From Anaerolineae bacterium (lineage in GTDB: Bacteria; Chloroflexota; Anaerolineae; 4572-78; J111), in NCBI GenBank assembly GCA_023151115.1, contig JAKLJP010000021.1, forward strand, positions 62,001 to 126,000: a stretch of DNA of 64,000 bases, written 5' to 3'. Both the position numbers and the translations under genes were made by a program. Shown here piece after piece: positions 54,658 to 63,196 of this stretch. The notes below the pieces were generated by a model. The model had not been told where the DNA came from and did no database searches. It worked only from the letters and a program-made list of their open reading frames with translations. The first letter of the stretch is position 1; every line of letters starts with the position of its first letter.

Positions 54658-55005
54658 TTACTCTTCTTTATTCTGCTCCAGAAGATTATCCAACGCCGAC
54701 CAGACCCCGGTTGAGAGTTTTTTATCGGCTTTGCGGGCAAAGAAAGCTTTGTACCAAATTTCGCCGCTGACTTCAACCCGGCGGACTAACCCTTTTGCCA
54801 CCAGATCGTCCAAAACCGCCTGAGTTTCTTCGAGAGTTTGGTTCATCTCCTGGGCAATATCGGCCAGGCTCATCCCATTGCGGCGGACAATCTTTTTGGC
54901 AATGGCAGCTAAGCCGGGGGGTAAGTCTAACAGATCAATCGGCGAAAGACCTTCTTGCCGTCCACGGGCGTCAAGTTCATCTTGCAAACGATCAAATAGT
55001 CCCAT
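54658..55005 (-). CDS. Small winged-helix domain protein
   Basis: A 115-residue protein from ATG 55005, whose A is shared with the stop of the zinc-ribbon gene (TAATG), with GGAG 8 nt upstream. Residues 30-85 (LAAIAKKIVRRNGMSLADIA, then ETQAVLDDLVAKGLVRRVEV) form a helix-turn-helix with a wing. The basic C-terminus ends in NLLEQNKEE. It is probably a DNA-binding or protein-binding regulator, translationally coupled to the zinc-ribbon protein; the target is unknown. Confidence 0.72.
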   Translation of the reverse strand: MGLFDRLQDELDARGRQEGLSPIDLLDLPPGLAAIAKKIVRRNGMSLADIAQEMNQTLEETQAVLDDLVAKGLVRRVEVSGEIWYKAFFARKADKKLSTGVWSALDNLLEQNKEE

Positions 55006-55217
55006 TAGTAAATCTCCGGCATTGGAATAGGCTCTGGCTGCGGCTTGCAAACGCCGCACCACAGCGCATCCGCTACAACAATGGTTTTGGGGGTTTGGGC
55101 GCGGCCAACGTAGACGGCCAGAATAACGGGCATTTGACTGTGGTGATTGGCGCAAACGCCCCGGCCACAGAATTTACAAACGCCCATGGCCGTCTGACCA
55201 CACTGGTGACAAACCAT
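55005..55217 (-). CDS. Zinc-ribbon protein (70 aa)
   Basis: A 70-residue protein with C-H-Q-C near the N-terminus, C-K-F-C, C-A-N-H-H and a final C-G-V-C, giving up to eight zinc ligands in B-box- or ribbon-like pairs. A perfect AAGGAGG lies 5 nt before the ATG, so translation should be strong. The stop overlaps the next start. The family is not recognised. It may be a small subunit or adaptor of the coupled winged-helix protein and the MinD-like ATPase below. Confidence 0.72.
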   Translation of the reverse strand: MVCHQCGQTAMGVCKFCGRGVCANHHSQMPVILAVYVGRAQTPKTIVVADALWCGVCKPQPEPIPMPEIY

Positions 55218-55432
55218 ATTCGCCTCCTTGTTTGATTTTGATAGCTTTACTGCTGTAGTCGAAATATCAGGTGTGGTTATAAAACAGACAAAAGCCGAAA
55301 GGAAAATTGCTTCAACAAAGACTGGTAAAACGGCATGCAGGCGAAGAAAATATCGCCGTTGGTTTGTCTTCCTTGTGGATAATATTAAGACTACCGCAAT
55401 CTACCCATTTAAGCAAATGGTTATTTAATTTT
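55218..55432. other. Intergenic stretch, nothing recognised
   Basis: AT-rich spacer between the cyclase gene and the zinc-ribbon gene. No strong hairpin or consensus promoter was found, though one must exist if the small genes are not read from the cyclase promoter. Confidence 0.4.
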
Positions 55433-58400
55433 TTAGGTTTTCGCCAGGCTCAGATTCACCGGCGGGACAGGTTGACTTAGCGCTTTTTGGGCAAATTGAG
55501 CCAGCCACTCCTCATAATTCCCGATTGCCTCCTGCGTTTTTAATGTTTGAAGCAAGGTCTCAAGCGCAGGCCGGACAGTCCCCTCAGCGGCGGTCAGGGC
55601 GGCTTGAGCCAGCTTTGCGGCTGCCTCAGACTGACCCTGTTGCGCCAACAGCCAGGCCCGCGCGCCCTCGGCCCAGCCCTGCAACATGGGGGTAAACTCA
55701 GTTTGGGCTAATCCCTCAAGTTGACCGGTTAAAATGGCCTGCTTGCCGCGCGCCTCAACGCTGCCCAATTCAACCGCCTGGCTGTAGGCGACAGCGGCGG
55801 CCTGATAGTCGCCTTGTAAGGCCAGCACATCCGCCCGACCTTCGGCGGCGGCGGCTCGCTCAGTCAGGGGAGCATGGGCCAGGCCCAGAACGCCGGCGTA
55901 ATACTCAGCAGCGCCGGCATACGCGCCCCGTTCTCTGGCCTTGTCCCCGGCGCGACGCCCAAAGCGGGCTGCTTTTTCGCTGGCCGCGCCCTGGATATAA
56001 TGATAAGCAATCAACTCCAAATTTTGCTCCGCCTCCGGCTGGCTCTCAACCAACCCGTCGGCAATTTTGGTGTGCCAGCGCTGCCGCTGCGAAAAGCCCA
56101 GCGTGGTATAAATTGCCTCTTGCAGCAGAGGATGGTTGAATTGATAGCGGGTGGCCTGGACGGCGTTTAAAAAGGAAGCCTGAGTCGCCGTTTCAAGCGC
56201 CGCGCCAACTTCGGCTTCGCTCAGATTGGGCCGGCATAATTTCATTAGGCTGTCAACCTCAAAAACCTGGCCCAGCACGGCGGCGCGTTTCAGAACCTCC
56301 TGGTGCGGTAGGGGCAATTCGTCCAGCCGGGCCAACAACAGCCCGTGCAGCGACAGCGGTAGGGCCGGTTCCCGGCCCGTCCAGCGAGCCTCGCCGCTCT
56401 GCCGGTCCAACAGAACCGCGTCAGCCTGTCGCAGCGCCTCGCACAGTTCAACCACATACAAGGGATTGCCGCCCGCTCGTCCGCAAATCCACTGAGCCAG
56501 TGCTTCATCTAGCTTACCTGCGCCCAGGGTTCGTTGGGCTACCTCTACCAAAACCGAGGGCGGCAGTTTATCCAGTGGTAGCGGTGTTACATGGGAAAAA
56601 GCGGCTGACGCTTCATGTCCGGTGAAGGCTAACAAAATGGGCAGGCGAGTAATTTGACGTAACAAGGTGTGCAGTAAGACGGTGGAGTCGTGGTCCAGCC
56701 AATCAATATCTTCTAAAATGACCACCACCGGCTCGCGTCCGGCCAGCTTTTTTAACCATTCAAGCAGGGCGTGCGGCCCGCTGACCCGTTCCTCCAGCCA
56801 GGTCCACATACTTTTTTCGGGGCGGCGGGGTTCGGCCAGGCGGCTTTGTAACAGGTTTTGCAGGGAGGAGGGGGCCGGTTGAGGCGTCGGCGGGCTGGCC
56901 TGAGTTTTGGTGCTGAGCAGACTCAACAAAGAGGGCGGGGGCATGGTTGGGGGCGATGGGCCGACTGCCGGACTGCTGCTGTCCTTCAAGGAGTCCATCG
57001 CCGGCAGCCCTAGCAGATTGGCCAGAACTTTTTCCGAAGCCGTCAGACCGAGAGAGTCTAACGCTTCGGCCAGCCGGACTCGCTGTAAACCGGGGTCGTG
57101 GTGCTCGTCGAGGTCAAGCCAGCCGGTCAACATATCGGTCCAGGGCAGGAGCGGGATGTGTTTGCCGTGCGGCTGGCAGCGCCCCACCAACACGGTCAGG
57201 CCGCGCTGGCGGGCCATTTCGGCCAGGTGCGACATCAAGGTGGTTTTGCCCAGGCCGGTTTCGCCGCTCACCAGCCAGGCGCTGCCTTTTTTGGCCGGAG
57301 TGGTTGAGGCCGGCAATAAGTTATCCAGAGCCTGCGCCAGTTGCGATGTTTCGGCTTCGCGGTTCAACAGAGGCCGGGCTAAAGGTTGCAGCCGGGTTCC
57401 GCGCCGTATTTCGCGCACATTGACAATGACCACCGGCCCGTCAATACCTTTAAGCGTGACCGGCGGCAAGGGGTCGCCCACAAAAGCTGACTGCGCTTTG
57501 GCCCAGATGTCGAAGTCGAGAATGATTTGGCCGGGTTGGGCTTTGCTCATCAGCCGCGCCGCCCGGTTGACCGCCGGCCCGGCAATCACCGACTCGCGGC
57601 GATATTTGGCCCCAATCTCGCCGGTAAAAATGAGGCCGTAAGTAATACCGCTGCATTGGCTGAGGGGCGGGTCGAGCTGAAATTCGCGGTTGATCTGGTC
57701 CAGGGCGCGGCTCAATTGCAGCGCCGCCGATACGGCGTAGCTGGTCGTGCCCTCGTGGGCGCGCGGTGTGCCAAAGGTGTTGACCAGGATAAAGCCCTCG
57801 CTCCAGGCGTCAACCTGGCTGATAACGCCTTCGTGCTGGTTGACTATCTCCTGGGCGCGCATAAAAAAGCGTTGGAAAACTCTTGTCGCCAATTCCGGGC
57901 TGTGTTCAGTTGCCAGCCTTTCCAGGCCCACCAGGTTAACAAACTGCACCGCAACCGGGCGAAGTTCGGGCGGCAAACCGCGCTGGCGCTCGGTGTTGAC
58001 CAGCCGGGCCAGCATATCTTCGGGCAAGAAGGGGGCCAGCCGCTCGACCCGCTGCAAGGTAATCTCCAGGGTTTCAAGCGCCTCGGCCACCGTCAGACCT
58101 AAGACGGTTGAACCGCCGGAGCGGCGGGTTGGCAGTGAAATTTCGTAATCGCCCAGCGCATCGCCCCAATCGTCAATCACCAGCGAGCCGTTGAGGGTGA
58201 AGTGAGCAGCGGCGATGGCGCGAGCCTGCTCACCCAGCCTCACCTGCCCCGGTTCAGCTTCTTTTTCAGCGGCAGTGGCCCCAAAAATGCCCGGCCCGCT
58301 GATCAGCAGTTCCATGCGCCGGCTGTCGCCGGCAATGCCGGCATAGACCAGGCCGCGTTCAACCCCGGCGCTCATGGTCAAGCTGCACCGGCCAAATTCG

Positions 58401-58954
58401 GTTTCAAACGAGGCAAAGGGAGTGATGGCCCGCTCCATACGCAGGGCAGCCCGCGTGGCTTGCAGCACATCTTCGCCGCGCGCTTTTTGGGGAAAATAGA
58501 CCAGGGCGGCATCACCCACAAAAACCAGCAAATCGCCGCCGGAAGCAATCAGCGGGTCAAGCACTGCCGAGAAGAGGCTGTTCATGATCTGGTTCATCGC
58601 TTCGTGGCCGCGGCCCTGGCCTTGACGCGCTAAAAGCTCGGTCAGGGCGGTGAAGCCGGTCACATCGGCAAAGATGAAGCTGCCTGCCAACAGTTCCCCG
58701 TGCGGCCGGCCAGGCTCTGGGTTCCGCTCAAGCAGATAGCGGGGCATGTATTGAATTAAAACACGATGAAGGGGGTCGAGGGCGCGTACCGCCTTGAGCA
58801 ATTCGGCGGCGATGGTAGGCTGCTGGTCATCATCAGCCTGGGCCAAATCTGGCGGTAACGCCCGCAGTCCGTTAAATAAGTTAGCCGGAAGAAAGCGGGC
58901 CAGGCGCGGCAAAAGGGCAGACCAAATTAACGGGTAATTTTGTGGCTGGCTCAT
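55433..58954 (-). CDS. Adenylate/guanylate cyclase - AAA ATPase - TPR-like giant regulator
   Basis: A 1173-residue protein. Two class III cyclase domains: the first (about 85-260) has FADVTGFTALTE and DLLVFVGDAALVYF with both metal-binding Asp; the second (about 325-480) has FVNLVGLERL and DAWSEGFILVNTFG with the first Asp lost, so it is probably regulatory. An AAA/STAND-type ATPase follows (Walker A SGETGLGKTTL near 560, Walker B VVVILEDIDWLDHD). The C-terminal third is helical repeats of TPR type (AAEYYAGVLGLAHAPLTERA). It heads the long minus-strand run and has a promoter at 59023-59050. A cNMP-binding protein three genes further on could receive its product. Confidence 0.9.
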   Translation of the reverse strand: MSQPQNYPLIWSALLPRLARFLPANLFNGLRALPPDLAQADDDQQPTIAAELLKAVRALDPLHRVLIQYMPRYLLERNPEPGRPHGELLAGSFIFADVTGFTALTELLARQGQGRGHEAMNQIMNSLFSAVLDPLIASGGDLLVFVGDAALVYFPQKARGEDVLQATRAALRMERAITPFASFETEFGRCSLTMSAGVERGLVYAGIAGDSRRMELLISGPGIFGATAAEKEAEPGQVRLGEQARAIAAAHFTLNGSLVIDDWGDALGDYEISLPTRRSGGSTVLGLTVAEALETLEITLQRVERLAPFLPEDMLARLVNTERQRGLPPELRPVAVQFVNLVGLERLATEHSPELATRVFQRFFMRAQEIVNQHEGVISQVDAWSEGFILVNTFGTPRAHEGTTSYAVSAALQLSRALDQINREFQLDPPLSQCSGITYGLIFTGEIGAKYRRESVIAGPAVNRAARLMSKAQPGQIILDFDIWAKAQSAFVGDPLPPVTLKGIDGPVVIVNVREIRRGTRLQPLARPLLNREAETSQLAQALDNLLPASTTPAKKGSAWLVSGETGLGKTTLMSHLAEMARQRGLTVLVGRCQPHGKHIPLLPWTDMLTGWLDLDEHHDPGLQRVRLAEALDSLGLTASEKVLANLLGLPAMDSLKDSSSPAVGPSPPTMPPPSLLSLLSTKTQASPPTPQPAPSSLQNLLQSRLAEPRRPEKSMWTWLEERVSGPHALLEWLKKLAGREPVVVILEDIDWLDHDSTVLLHTLLRQITRLPILLAFTGHEASAAFSHVTPLPLDKLPPSVLVEVAQRTLGAGKLDEALAQWICGRAGGNPLYVVELCEALRQADAVLLDRQSGEARWTGREPALPLSLHGLLLARLDELPLPHQEVLKRAAVLGQVFEVDSLMKLCRPNLSEAEVGAALETATQASFLNAVQATRYQFNHPLLQEAIYTTLGFSQRQRWHTKIADGLVESQPEAEQNLELIAYHYIQGAASEKAARFGRRAGDKARERGAYAGAAEYYAGVLGLAHAPLTERAAAAEGRADVLALQGDYQAAAVAYSQAVELGSVEARGKQAILTGQLEGLAQTEFTPMLQGWAEGARAWLLAQQGQSEAAAKLAQAALTAAEGTVRPALETLLQTLKTQEAIGNYEEWLAQFAQKALSQPVPPVNLSLAKT

Positions 58955-59022
58955 CCTCTTGTCTTCCCTGGGGTGAGCTGGGCAGCACCGCTCACGGCGT
59001 ATCCCTGAGTGTAGATGTTACC

Positions 59023-59050
59023 AGTGTACCATAGCTTGAGGACTTGTCAA
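59023..59050 (-). promoter_or_regulatory. Promoter for the cyclase gene and the run behind it
   Basis: On the minus strand: TTGACA (59050-59045), 16 nt, TACACT (59028-59023), about 65 nt before the cyclase ATG. The -35 is perfect and the -10 matches 4 of 6. Confidence 0.6.
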
Positions 59051-59089
59051 TCGAAAAATCTATTTCATGGGAATATTATCCTAGCCTTT

Positions 59090-60127
59090 TTATCGCCCCT
59101 CGGCTTGGGAGATTGATTTGAGTTGATGAAAACCAACCAGTTTTTTTTGCTCTTCATCCCACAAGCTTAAAAAGATACTCTGAAAGCTGGTCCACAGGGT
59201 CAGAATGACCACTTGCTGGAACAGAGGATTTTCCTCGTGACATTGTTGCAGGCGATAGTTAGGGATGCGGGGGCTGAGGTGGTGGATATGATGAAACCCA
59301 ATATTGCCGGTGAACCATTGCAGCACTTTGGGAAGCTGATAGTATGAACTGCCTTGCAAGGCCGCCAGAGTGTAATTCCAGTTGTTGTCGTTAGCATAAT
59401 AGGTATCTTCAAATTGGTGCTGTACATAAAACAACCAGGTGCCCATTGTTGCGGCCAAAATGATGATGGGCAGTTGGATCAGTAAAAACGACTGGAAGCC
59501 GATAGTCAAGCTCAAGCCGATGACAATCAATGCAACGGCCAGATTAGTCCAATGAACACTGGCCCGTTCTCTCTTCCAGGATTTGGATTCGGCCAATGGA
59601 ATACGATGTAAGACCACAAAAAGAAAGGTAGGCGCAAAAACAAACAAAATCAGGGGGTGACGATAAAGCCGATACTTTAACCGTCCCCACCAGGACTGTT
59701 GGAGATACTCCTTAACGGTCATGGTGTAAATATCACCCACCCCTCGATCTTCCAGGCTGCCGGCCGAAGCATGGTGAATGGCGTGGCTTTTGCGCCAGTA
59801 ATGATAGGGGGTAAGCGTAATTACTCCGCAGATAGAGCCGAGCCAATCGTTGGCTTGGCGAGTGTTGAAAAACGAGCCGTGCCCGCAGTCATGTTGGATA
59901 ATAAAAATCCGCACCAATAAGCCGGCGGCCGGCAGAGTCAGAACCAGGGTGAGCCAGTAGCTATAGACCAGGCTCAGGTACATCAAGTACCAGACCACGC
60001 CAAAAGGAATAAAGGTGTTGACTACCTGCCAGATACTTTGCCAGGTGTTGGATGTTTGATACTTGGTGACAAGGGTGCTCCAAGAGGCCGGATCAGCTAT
60101 AGAGTTGGATGGTAGACCAGAATTCAA
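59090..60127 (-). CDS. Membrane fatty acid desaturase (omega-6/DesA type)
   Basis: A 345-residue di-iron desaturase. His boxes are HDCGHGSFF (near 94), HAIHHASAG (near 130) and HHIHHL (near 288), the pattern of acyl-lipid desaturases; four hydrophobic segments fit. The start is TTG: AAAGGAG lies 6 nt upstream of TTG-AAT-TCT and no in-frame ATG fits. It has no fused Rieske domain, unlike the desaturase at 2681. Electrons must come from a ferredoxin encoded elsewhere. Its role is probably membrane fluidity at low temperature, consistent with the neighbouring cold-shock-type RNA-binding protein. Confidence 0.92.
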   Translation of the reverse strand: MNSGLPSNSIADPASWSTLVTKYQTSNTWQSIWQVVNTFIPFGVVWYLMYLSLVYSYWLTLVLTLPAAGLLVRIFIIQHDCGHGSFFNTRQANDWLGSICGVITLTPYHYWRKSHAIHHASAGSLEDRGVGDIYTMTVKEYLQQSWWGRLKYRLYRHPLILFVFAPTFLFVVLHRIPLAESKSWKRERASVHWTNLAVALIVIGLSLTIGFQSFLLIQLPIIILAATMGTWLFYVQHQFEDTYYANDNNWNYTLAALQGSSYYQLPKVLQWFTGNIGFHHIHHLSPRIPNYRLQQCHEENPLFQQVVILTLWTSFQSIFLSLWDEEQKKLVGFHQLKSISQAEGR

Positions 60128-60174
60128 GCGTAACTCCTTTAATATTTTTTGTTGTTTTGATGGGGTGAGTTTAA

Positions 60175-60204
60175 AAACAGCGCGGGTCTTTTCCCGCGCT
60201 GTTT
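60175..60204 (-). terminator. Intrinsic terminator of the RRM gene
   Basis: Perfect 12-bp GC-rich stem (aaacagcgcggg/cccgcgctgttt), 6-nt loop, ending in a T-run on the minus strand, 29 nt past the stop. Confidence 0.85.
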
Positions 60205-60232
60205 AGTTATGGTAAACTATATCAGGTAACGT

Positions 60233-60601
60233 TTAGTAACGTTGCCGGCGGTCTCGGTCTCCGCCGCGAGAGAACCCGCCGCGGCTGCCACTGCCTCCCT
60301 GGCGTCCGCCGCTGCCGCGTCCGCCGCCACCCCCGCCGAAGGGAGTTCGCTCTTTGGGTGGGCGAGCTTCGCTGACGGTGATGCTGCGCTGATTCAACTC
60401 CTGGCTGTTCAGCCGCTGAATGGCCTCCTGGGCCACCTTTTCCGTCTCCATCTCGACGAAGCCAAAGCCTTTTGACTGTCCGGTCATGCGGTCGGTGATG
60501 AGGGCTACCGAAACTACCGGCCCGACCTGCGTGAACAACTTGTGCAAGTCGTCCTCGGTGGTACTGTAACTTAAATTGCCAACATATAATTTTTTGGTCA
60601 T
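60233..60601 (-). CDS. RRM RNA-binding protein with Gly/Arg-rich tail
   Basis: A 122-residue protein with one RNA-recognition motif: RNP2 LYVGNLSY at 5-12 and RNP1 SKGFGFVEM near 43-51. The tail GGGGGGRGSGGRQGGSGSRG is RGG-like. Such proteins in cyanobacteria and Chloroflexi are induced by cold and help RNA folding. Terminators lie on both sides, so the gene is monocistronic with a 60-nt leader. AAAAGGA before the ATG is the ribosome-binding site. Confidence 0.95.
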   Translation of the reverse strand: MTKKLYVGNLSYSTTEDDLHKLFTQVGPVVSVALITDRMTGQSKGFGFVEMETEKVAQEAIQRLNSQELNQRSITVSEARPPKERTPFGGGGGGRGSGGRQGGSGSRGGFSRGGDRDRRQRY

Positions 60602-60661
60602 GAGAGTCCTTTTCTTAAAACTATGAAATAAATGTCATAGGCCAAAGTTGTTCACCACCGG

Positions 60662-60705
60662 GGAAAAAAAGCGGCGGCCAGATCTTCAAGAAGCTGGCCG
60701 CCGCT
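60662..60705 (-). terminator. Strong intrinsic terminator after the glycosidase-like gene
   Basis: Perfect 12-bp stem (agcggcggccag/ctggccgccgct) with a 12-nt loop that is itself partly paired, followed on the minus strand by seven T. It lies 80 nt after the stop at 60785 and before the RRM gene. Confidence 0.88.
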
Positions 60706-60784
60706 CAAAAACCGAACAGAGAGATACTTTTTCCTATGCCAAAAAGTATACCCTATCGCCTTATATTCGTCAATTTGCTCATAA

Positions 60785-62581
60785 CTATCTTCTCAAGCGG
60801 TACCAAATTGCTACCTGAATCCCATAGGTGACGGTAAAAACAATCAAACCGATAATAAAGAGCCAAAAGATGCGTTCGGGGCGAAGGACGGTAGCCAGGG
60901 TGACGGGAGGAATATCGGTCGAAAGCGGGCTGCCTGTTATCGGCTCAGCCGCTCCAGTATCGCTAACGCCGGGATTGGGCAGCGCTGCTGCTAGAGCAGG
61001 TCTGTCACCAGGGGCGGTCAGGTTGACCTCCTGGCTGTTCAGAGCGGTCAGGATTTCGGCAGTGGGGGTTGGGGTAAGCGTGGGGGGGGGCGGGGCCGCT
61101 GGCAACGCGGGAGCTTGGACCTCAGGGGTAGGCGTGCCCGACTCGACGGGCGGCGTCTCGACCGGCGTTTCGGCGGGAAGGGTGGGCGTAGCGACCAACG
61201 GAATTTGAACTACCCGCCCGTCTGGCGAGTCGGCCTCGATGACCAGCCGGGGCGCACCGCCGATGAAGCAGTCTGCCGGCCCATTACTGCACGTTGCCCC
61301 CGGCAGGTCTACGGTGTAGATGCCATTTTCAGCAGTAATGGGTTGCTGGTTGCCGGCCTCGTCTACCAGGAGCGCTTGCGGTGCAATGGCGTTCAGGTTA
61401 AAAGTGGTCGGAGCGGTGGCGGTGTTCCACAGGACGGTCGTGGTCTGGCCGCTGCGGTCCAGCGTGACCAGGTAGACATCACCCAATTGCAGCCAGGCGG
61501 TTTTAGCGACGCCAGCAAAATGTGTGCTGACGGTTTGAAACGCCGTAAAGGCGGGCCGGCGCGAATTATCGGCACGCAGCAGACCATACGGCTCGACCGA
61601 CTCTGGATGGGGGTTGTCGTTGCGCAGCTTGTTAAAAGCGACTCGTTCCGCGCCGCCGGCCAGGGCCAGGGCAAAAGCCTGGATTACAAAAGCGCTTTGC
61701 TCGCTCAGCGTCACACTGACACCCGCCGGGCCGGAGAGCGGCTCCAAAGTATCGTCCGAAGGCGGGGCATTGGTTTCGTTAAGCCAGATGGGTTTGCTGC
61801 CCAGGCCGTGGGCGTCGAGGATGCTACGCGCATCGGTTAAAATCTCAAGCATCCGGCGCGGGTTGTAATACAAATGGTAGCTGGCCGCATCGAAGAAATG
61901 GTTATTGGTGGCAGCTTCCGGGTCGGCGGCGATGAGATCAAGCAGGCGGGTCAGATACTGTGCTTGGTTTCGTTCGCTGTCCCAGGTATAGGTTAGCCCG
62001 GCCAGATGGACTTGCATAGCGGGGTCCACACTCTTGATTTTGAGGTAAGCTTCCTTCAAAAGGCGATAATAATCCGCTTCGGTTCCGGCCCAGGTGTAAC
62101 TGGGCGAAGCCGGGTCGGTGATATCCGGCTGGTTCCAGATGATCCAATGCTTGATCCGCCCTTTATATTGGGTGGCAATTTTGAAGACAAAGTCGCCCCA
62201 ATATTCCGATGGCGGTACAGCGGTGGATAAGCCGCTTTCTGTCGCCCAGGCGGGTGTGCCGATCAACACGGCAGCTATCTCCCGTCCGGCAGCAACTTCG
62301 GCCTCAAGCAGTGGATCGGGGACATTGGTGGGTTTCCAGTCGGAGGGACCGGCGGGCTGAACCACATCCCAGCGGAAGAAAACGCGCGTCCAGCCCGCGC
62401 CGGCGGCGTTGGCTTCGCCGGTGTTGACAAAGCTATCTACCAGGCCAAAGCGAGGATCGAAGGCAGGGGTAGCAGCGGGGGCCGGGTCTTGCGCTTGCGC
62501 TACCACTGTAGGCCAGGGAAGTCCAAGCAAGAAAAAAAGGCTGGCATAAACGAGAAAATGAAATAATTTTCGCTTAGTCAC
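60785..62581 (-). CDS. Secreted, membrane-anchored glycosidase-like protein
   Basis: A 598-residue protein starting at GTG (VTKRKLFHFLVYASLFFLLG is a signal peptide). Residues about 35-400 form a (beta/alpha)8 domain similar to GH39/GH5-type clan A enzymes: RVFFRWDVVQPAGPSDW, then IIWNQPDITDPAS and KPIWLNETNAPPSDD. Clan A enzymes have Asn-Glu-Pro at the acid/base; here it reads N-Q-P, with Gln for Glu. The nucleophile-side Glu in LNET is present. A Pro/Thr-rich stretch (about 480-560) and a C-terminal membrane helix with a WYRLRR stop follow, so it is anchored with its domain outside. It may bind glycan rather than cut it. Confidence 0.8.
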   Translation of the reverse strand: MTKRKLFHFLVYASLFFLLGLPWPTVVAQAQDPAPAATPAFDPRFGLVDSFVNTGEANAAGAGWTRVFFRWDVVQPAGPSDWKPTNVPDPLLEAEVAAGREIAAVLIGTPAWATESGLSTAVPPSEYWGDFVFKIATQYKGRIKHWIIWNQPDITDPASPSYTWAGTEADYYRLLKEAYLKIKSVDPAMQVHLAGLTYTWDSERNQAQYLTRLLDLIAADPEAATNNHFFDAASYHLYYNPRRMLEILTDARSILDAHGLGSKPIWLNETNAPPSDDTLEPLSGPAGVSVTLSEQSAFVIQAFALALAGGAERVAFNKLRNDNPHPESVEPYGLLRADNSRRPAFTAFQTVSTHFAGVAKTAWLQLGDVYLVTLDRSGQTTTVLWNTATAPTTFNLNAIAPQALLVDEAGNQQPITAENGIYTVDLPGATCSNGPADCFIGGAPRLVIEADSPDGRVVQIPLVATPTLPAETPVETPPVESGTPTPEVQAPALPAAPPPPTLTPTPTAEILTALNSQEVNLTAPGDRPALAAALPNPGVSDTGAAEPITGSPLSTDIPPVTLATVLRPERIFWLFIIGLIVFTVTYGIQVAIWYRLRR

Positions 62582-62745
62582 AAATTAAGTTTACATAAAA
62601 GGAAGGATTTTGTAAAGTTGAGATATTCATTTTTGTAGGGCGAGGTAACTCGAATGGATAGTCTCGAAGTAGCCAAAACACTGGCCAGGTTGCCGCGCCC
62701 CTGCTCAACCCAAAATTTGAAACGCACCTGTTTCACGCTGTGAAT
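62582..62745. other. Divergent intergenic region between the glycosidase-like gene and rpsF
   Basis: It should hold the glycosidase promoter, but no good consensus was found on the minus strand. No gene seen. Confidence 0.4.
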
Positions 62746-62773
62746 TTGCGTTTTGAGGTATTTGTGATATATT
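62746..62773 (+). promoter_or_regulatory. Probable promoter of the rpsF operon
   Basis: TTGCGT (62746-62751), 16 nt, TATATT (62768-62773), about 95 nt before rpsF. Confidence 0.55.
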
Positions 62774-62786
62774 GCTTTTTCGCCAG

Positions 62787-62837
62787 ATGGAGCCGGCAGT
62801 TGCGGCTCCATTCTTTCTGCTCTTGACCTGGGTCAAG
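62787..62837 (+). promoter_or_regulatory. rpsF leader hairpin and adjoining palindrome
   Basis: Perfect 9-bp stem atggagccg/cggctccat with a 7-nt loop (62787-62811), then the palindrome cttgacctgggtcaag (62822-62837). Ribosomal-protein leaders often bind the operon's own products; an S6:S18-type autoregulatory site is possible, but its conserved core was not verified. Confidence 0.45.
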
Positions 62838-62866
62838 GGCAAATCCATAGAAAGGAGGTAACTGGC

Positions 62867-63154
62867 ATGCGAGACTACGAACTTGCCTTTATTGTAATGC
62901 CAAATGTTGATGATAAAGGCGTCACCGCGGTGGTGGATAAGGTTTCACAATTTGTGAAAGCCGTCCAGGGCGAGGTGACGTCGGTTGATGTGTGGGGCCG
63001 GCGTACGCTGGCCTATGCCATTAACAATCATCGCGAAGGCATCTACGTCCTCTTCCAGGCAAAGATGCCCCCCGCATCCCTCAATGAATTAGAGCGTAAC
63101 TTGAAATTGTCAGAGGAGATCATTCGCTATTTGCTGGTCAAGGCTGATAACTAA
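62867..63154 (+). CDS. rpsF: 30S ribosomal protein bS6
   Basis: A 95-residue bS6. MRDYELAFIVMPNVDD is the standard start (YE...I..P), WGRRTLAYAINNHREGIYVL is the central signature, and LNELERNLKLSEEIIRYLLV the end of the ferredoxin-like fold. A perfect AAAGGAGG lies 8 nt before the ATG. It is the first gene of the conserved rpsF-ssb-rpsR operon. In the 30S platform it binds next to bS18, encoded two genes further on. Confidence 0.98.
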   Translation: MRDYELAFIVMPNVDDKGVTAVVDKVSQFVKAVQGEVTSVDVWGRRTLAYAINNHREGIYVLFQAKMPPASLNELERNLKLSEEIIRYLLVKADN

Positions 63155-63196
63155 ATTTTTTTGATGGTGTCTGGGATAGTAAAGGGATAAGCGAAA

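Noticed and set aside
60640..60784. Terminator upstream of the RRM gene as a cold-shock riboswitch
   Set aside because: It follows the stop of the upstream gene by 80 nt and is best read as that gene's terminator; no conserved leader was found between it and the RRM start.
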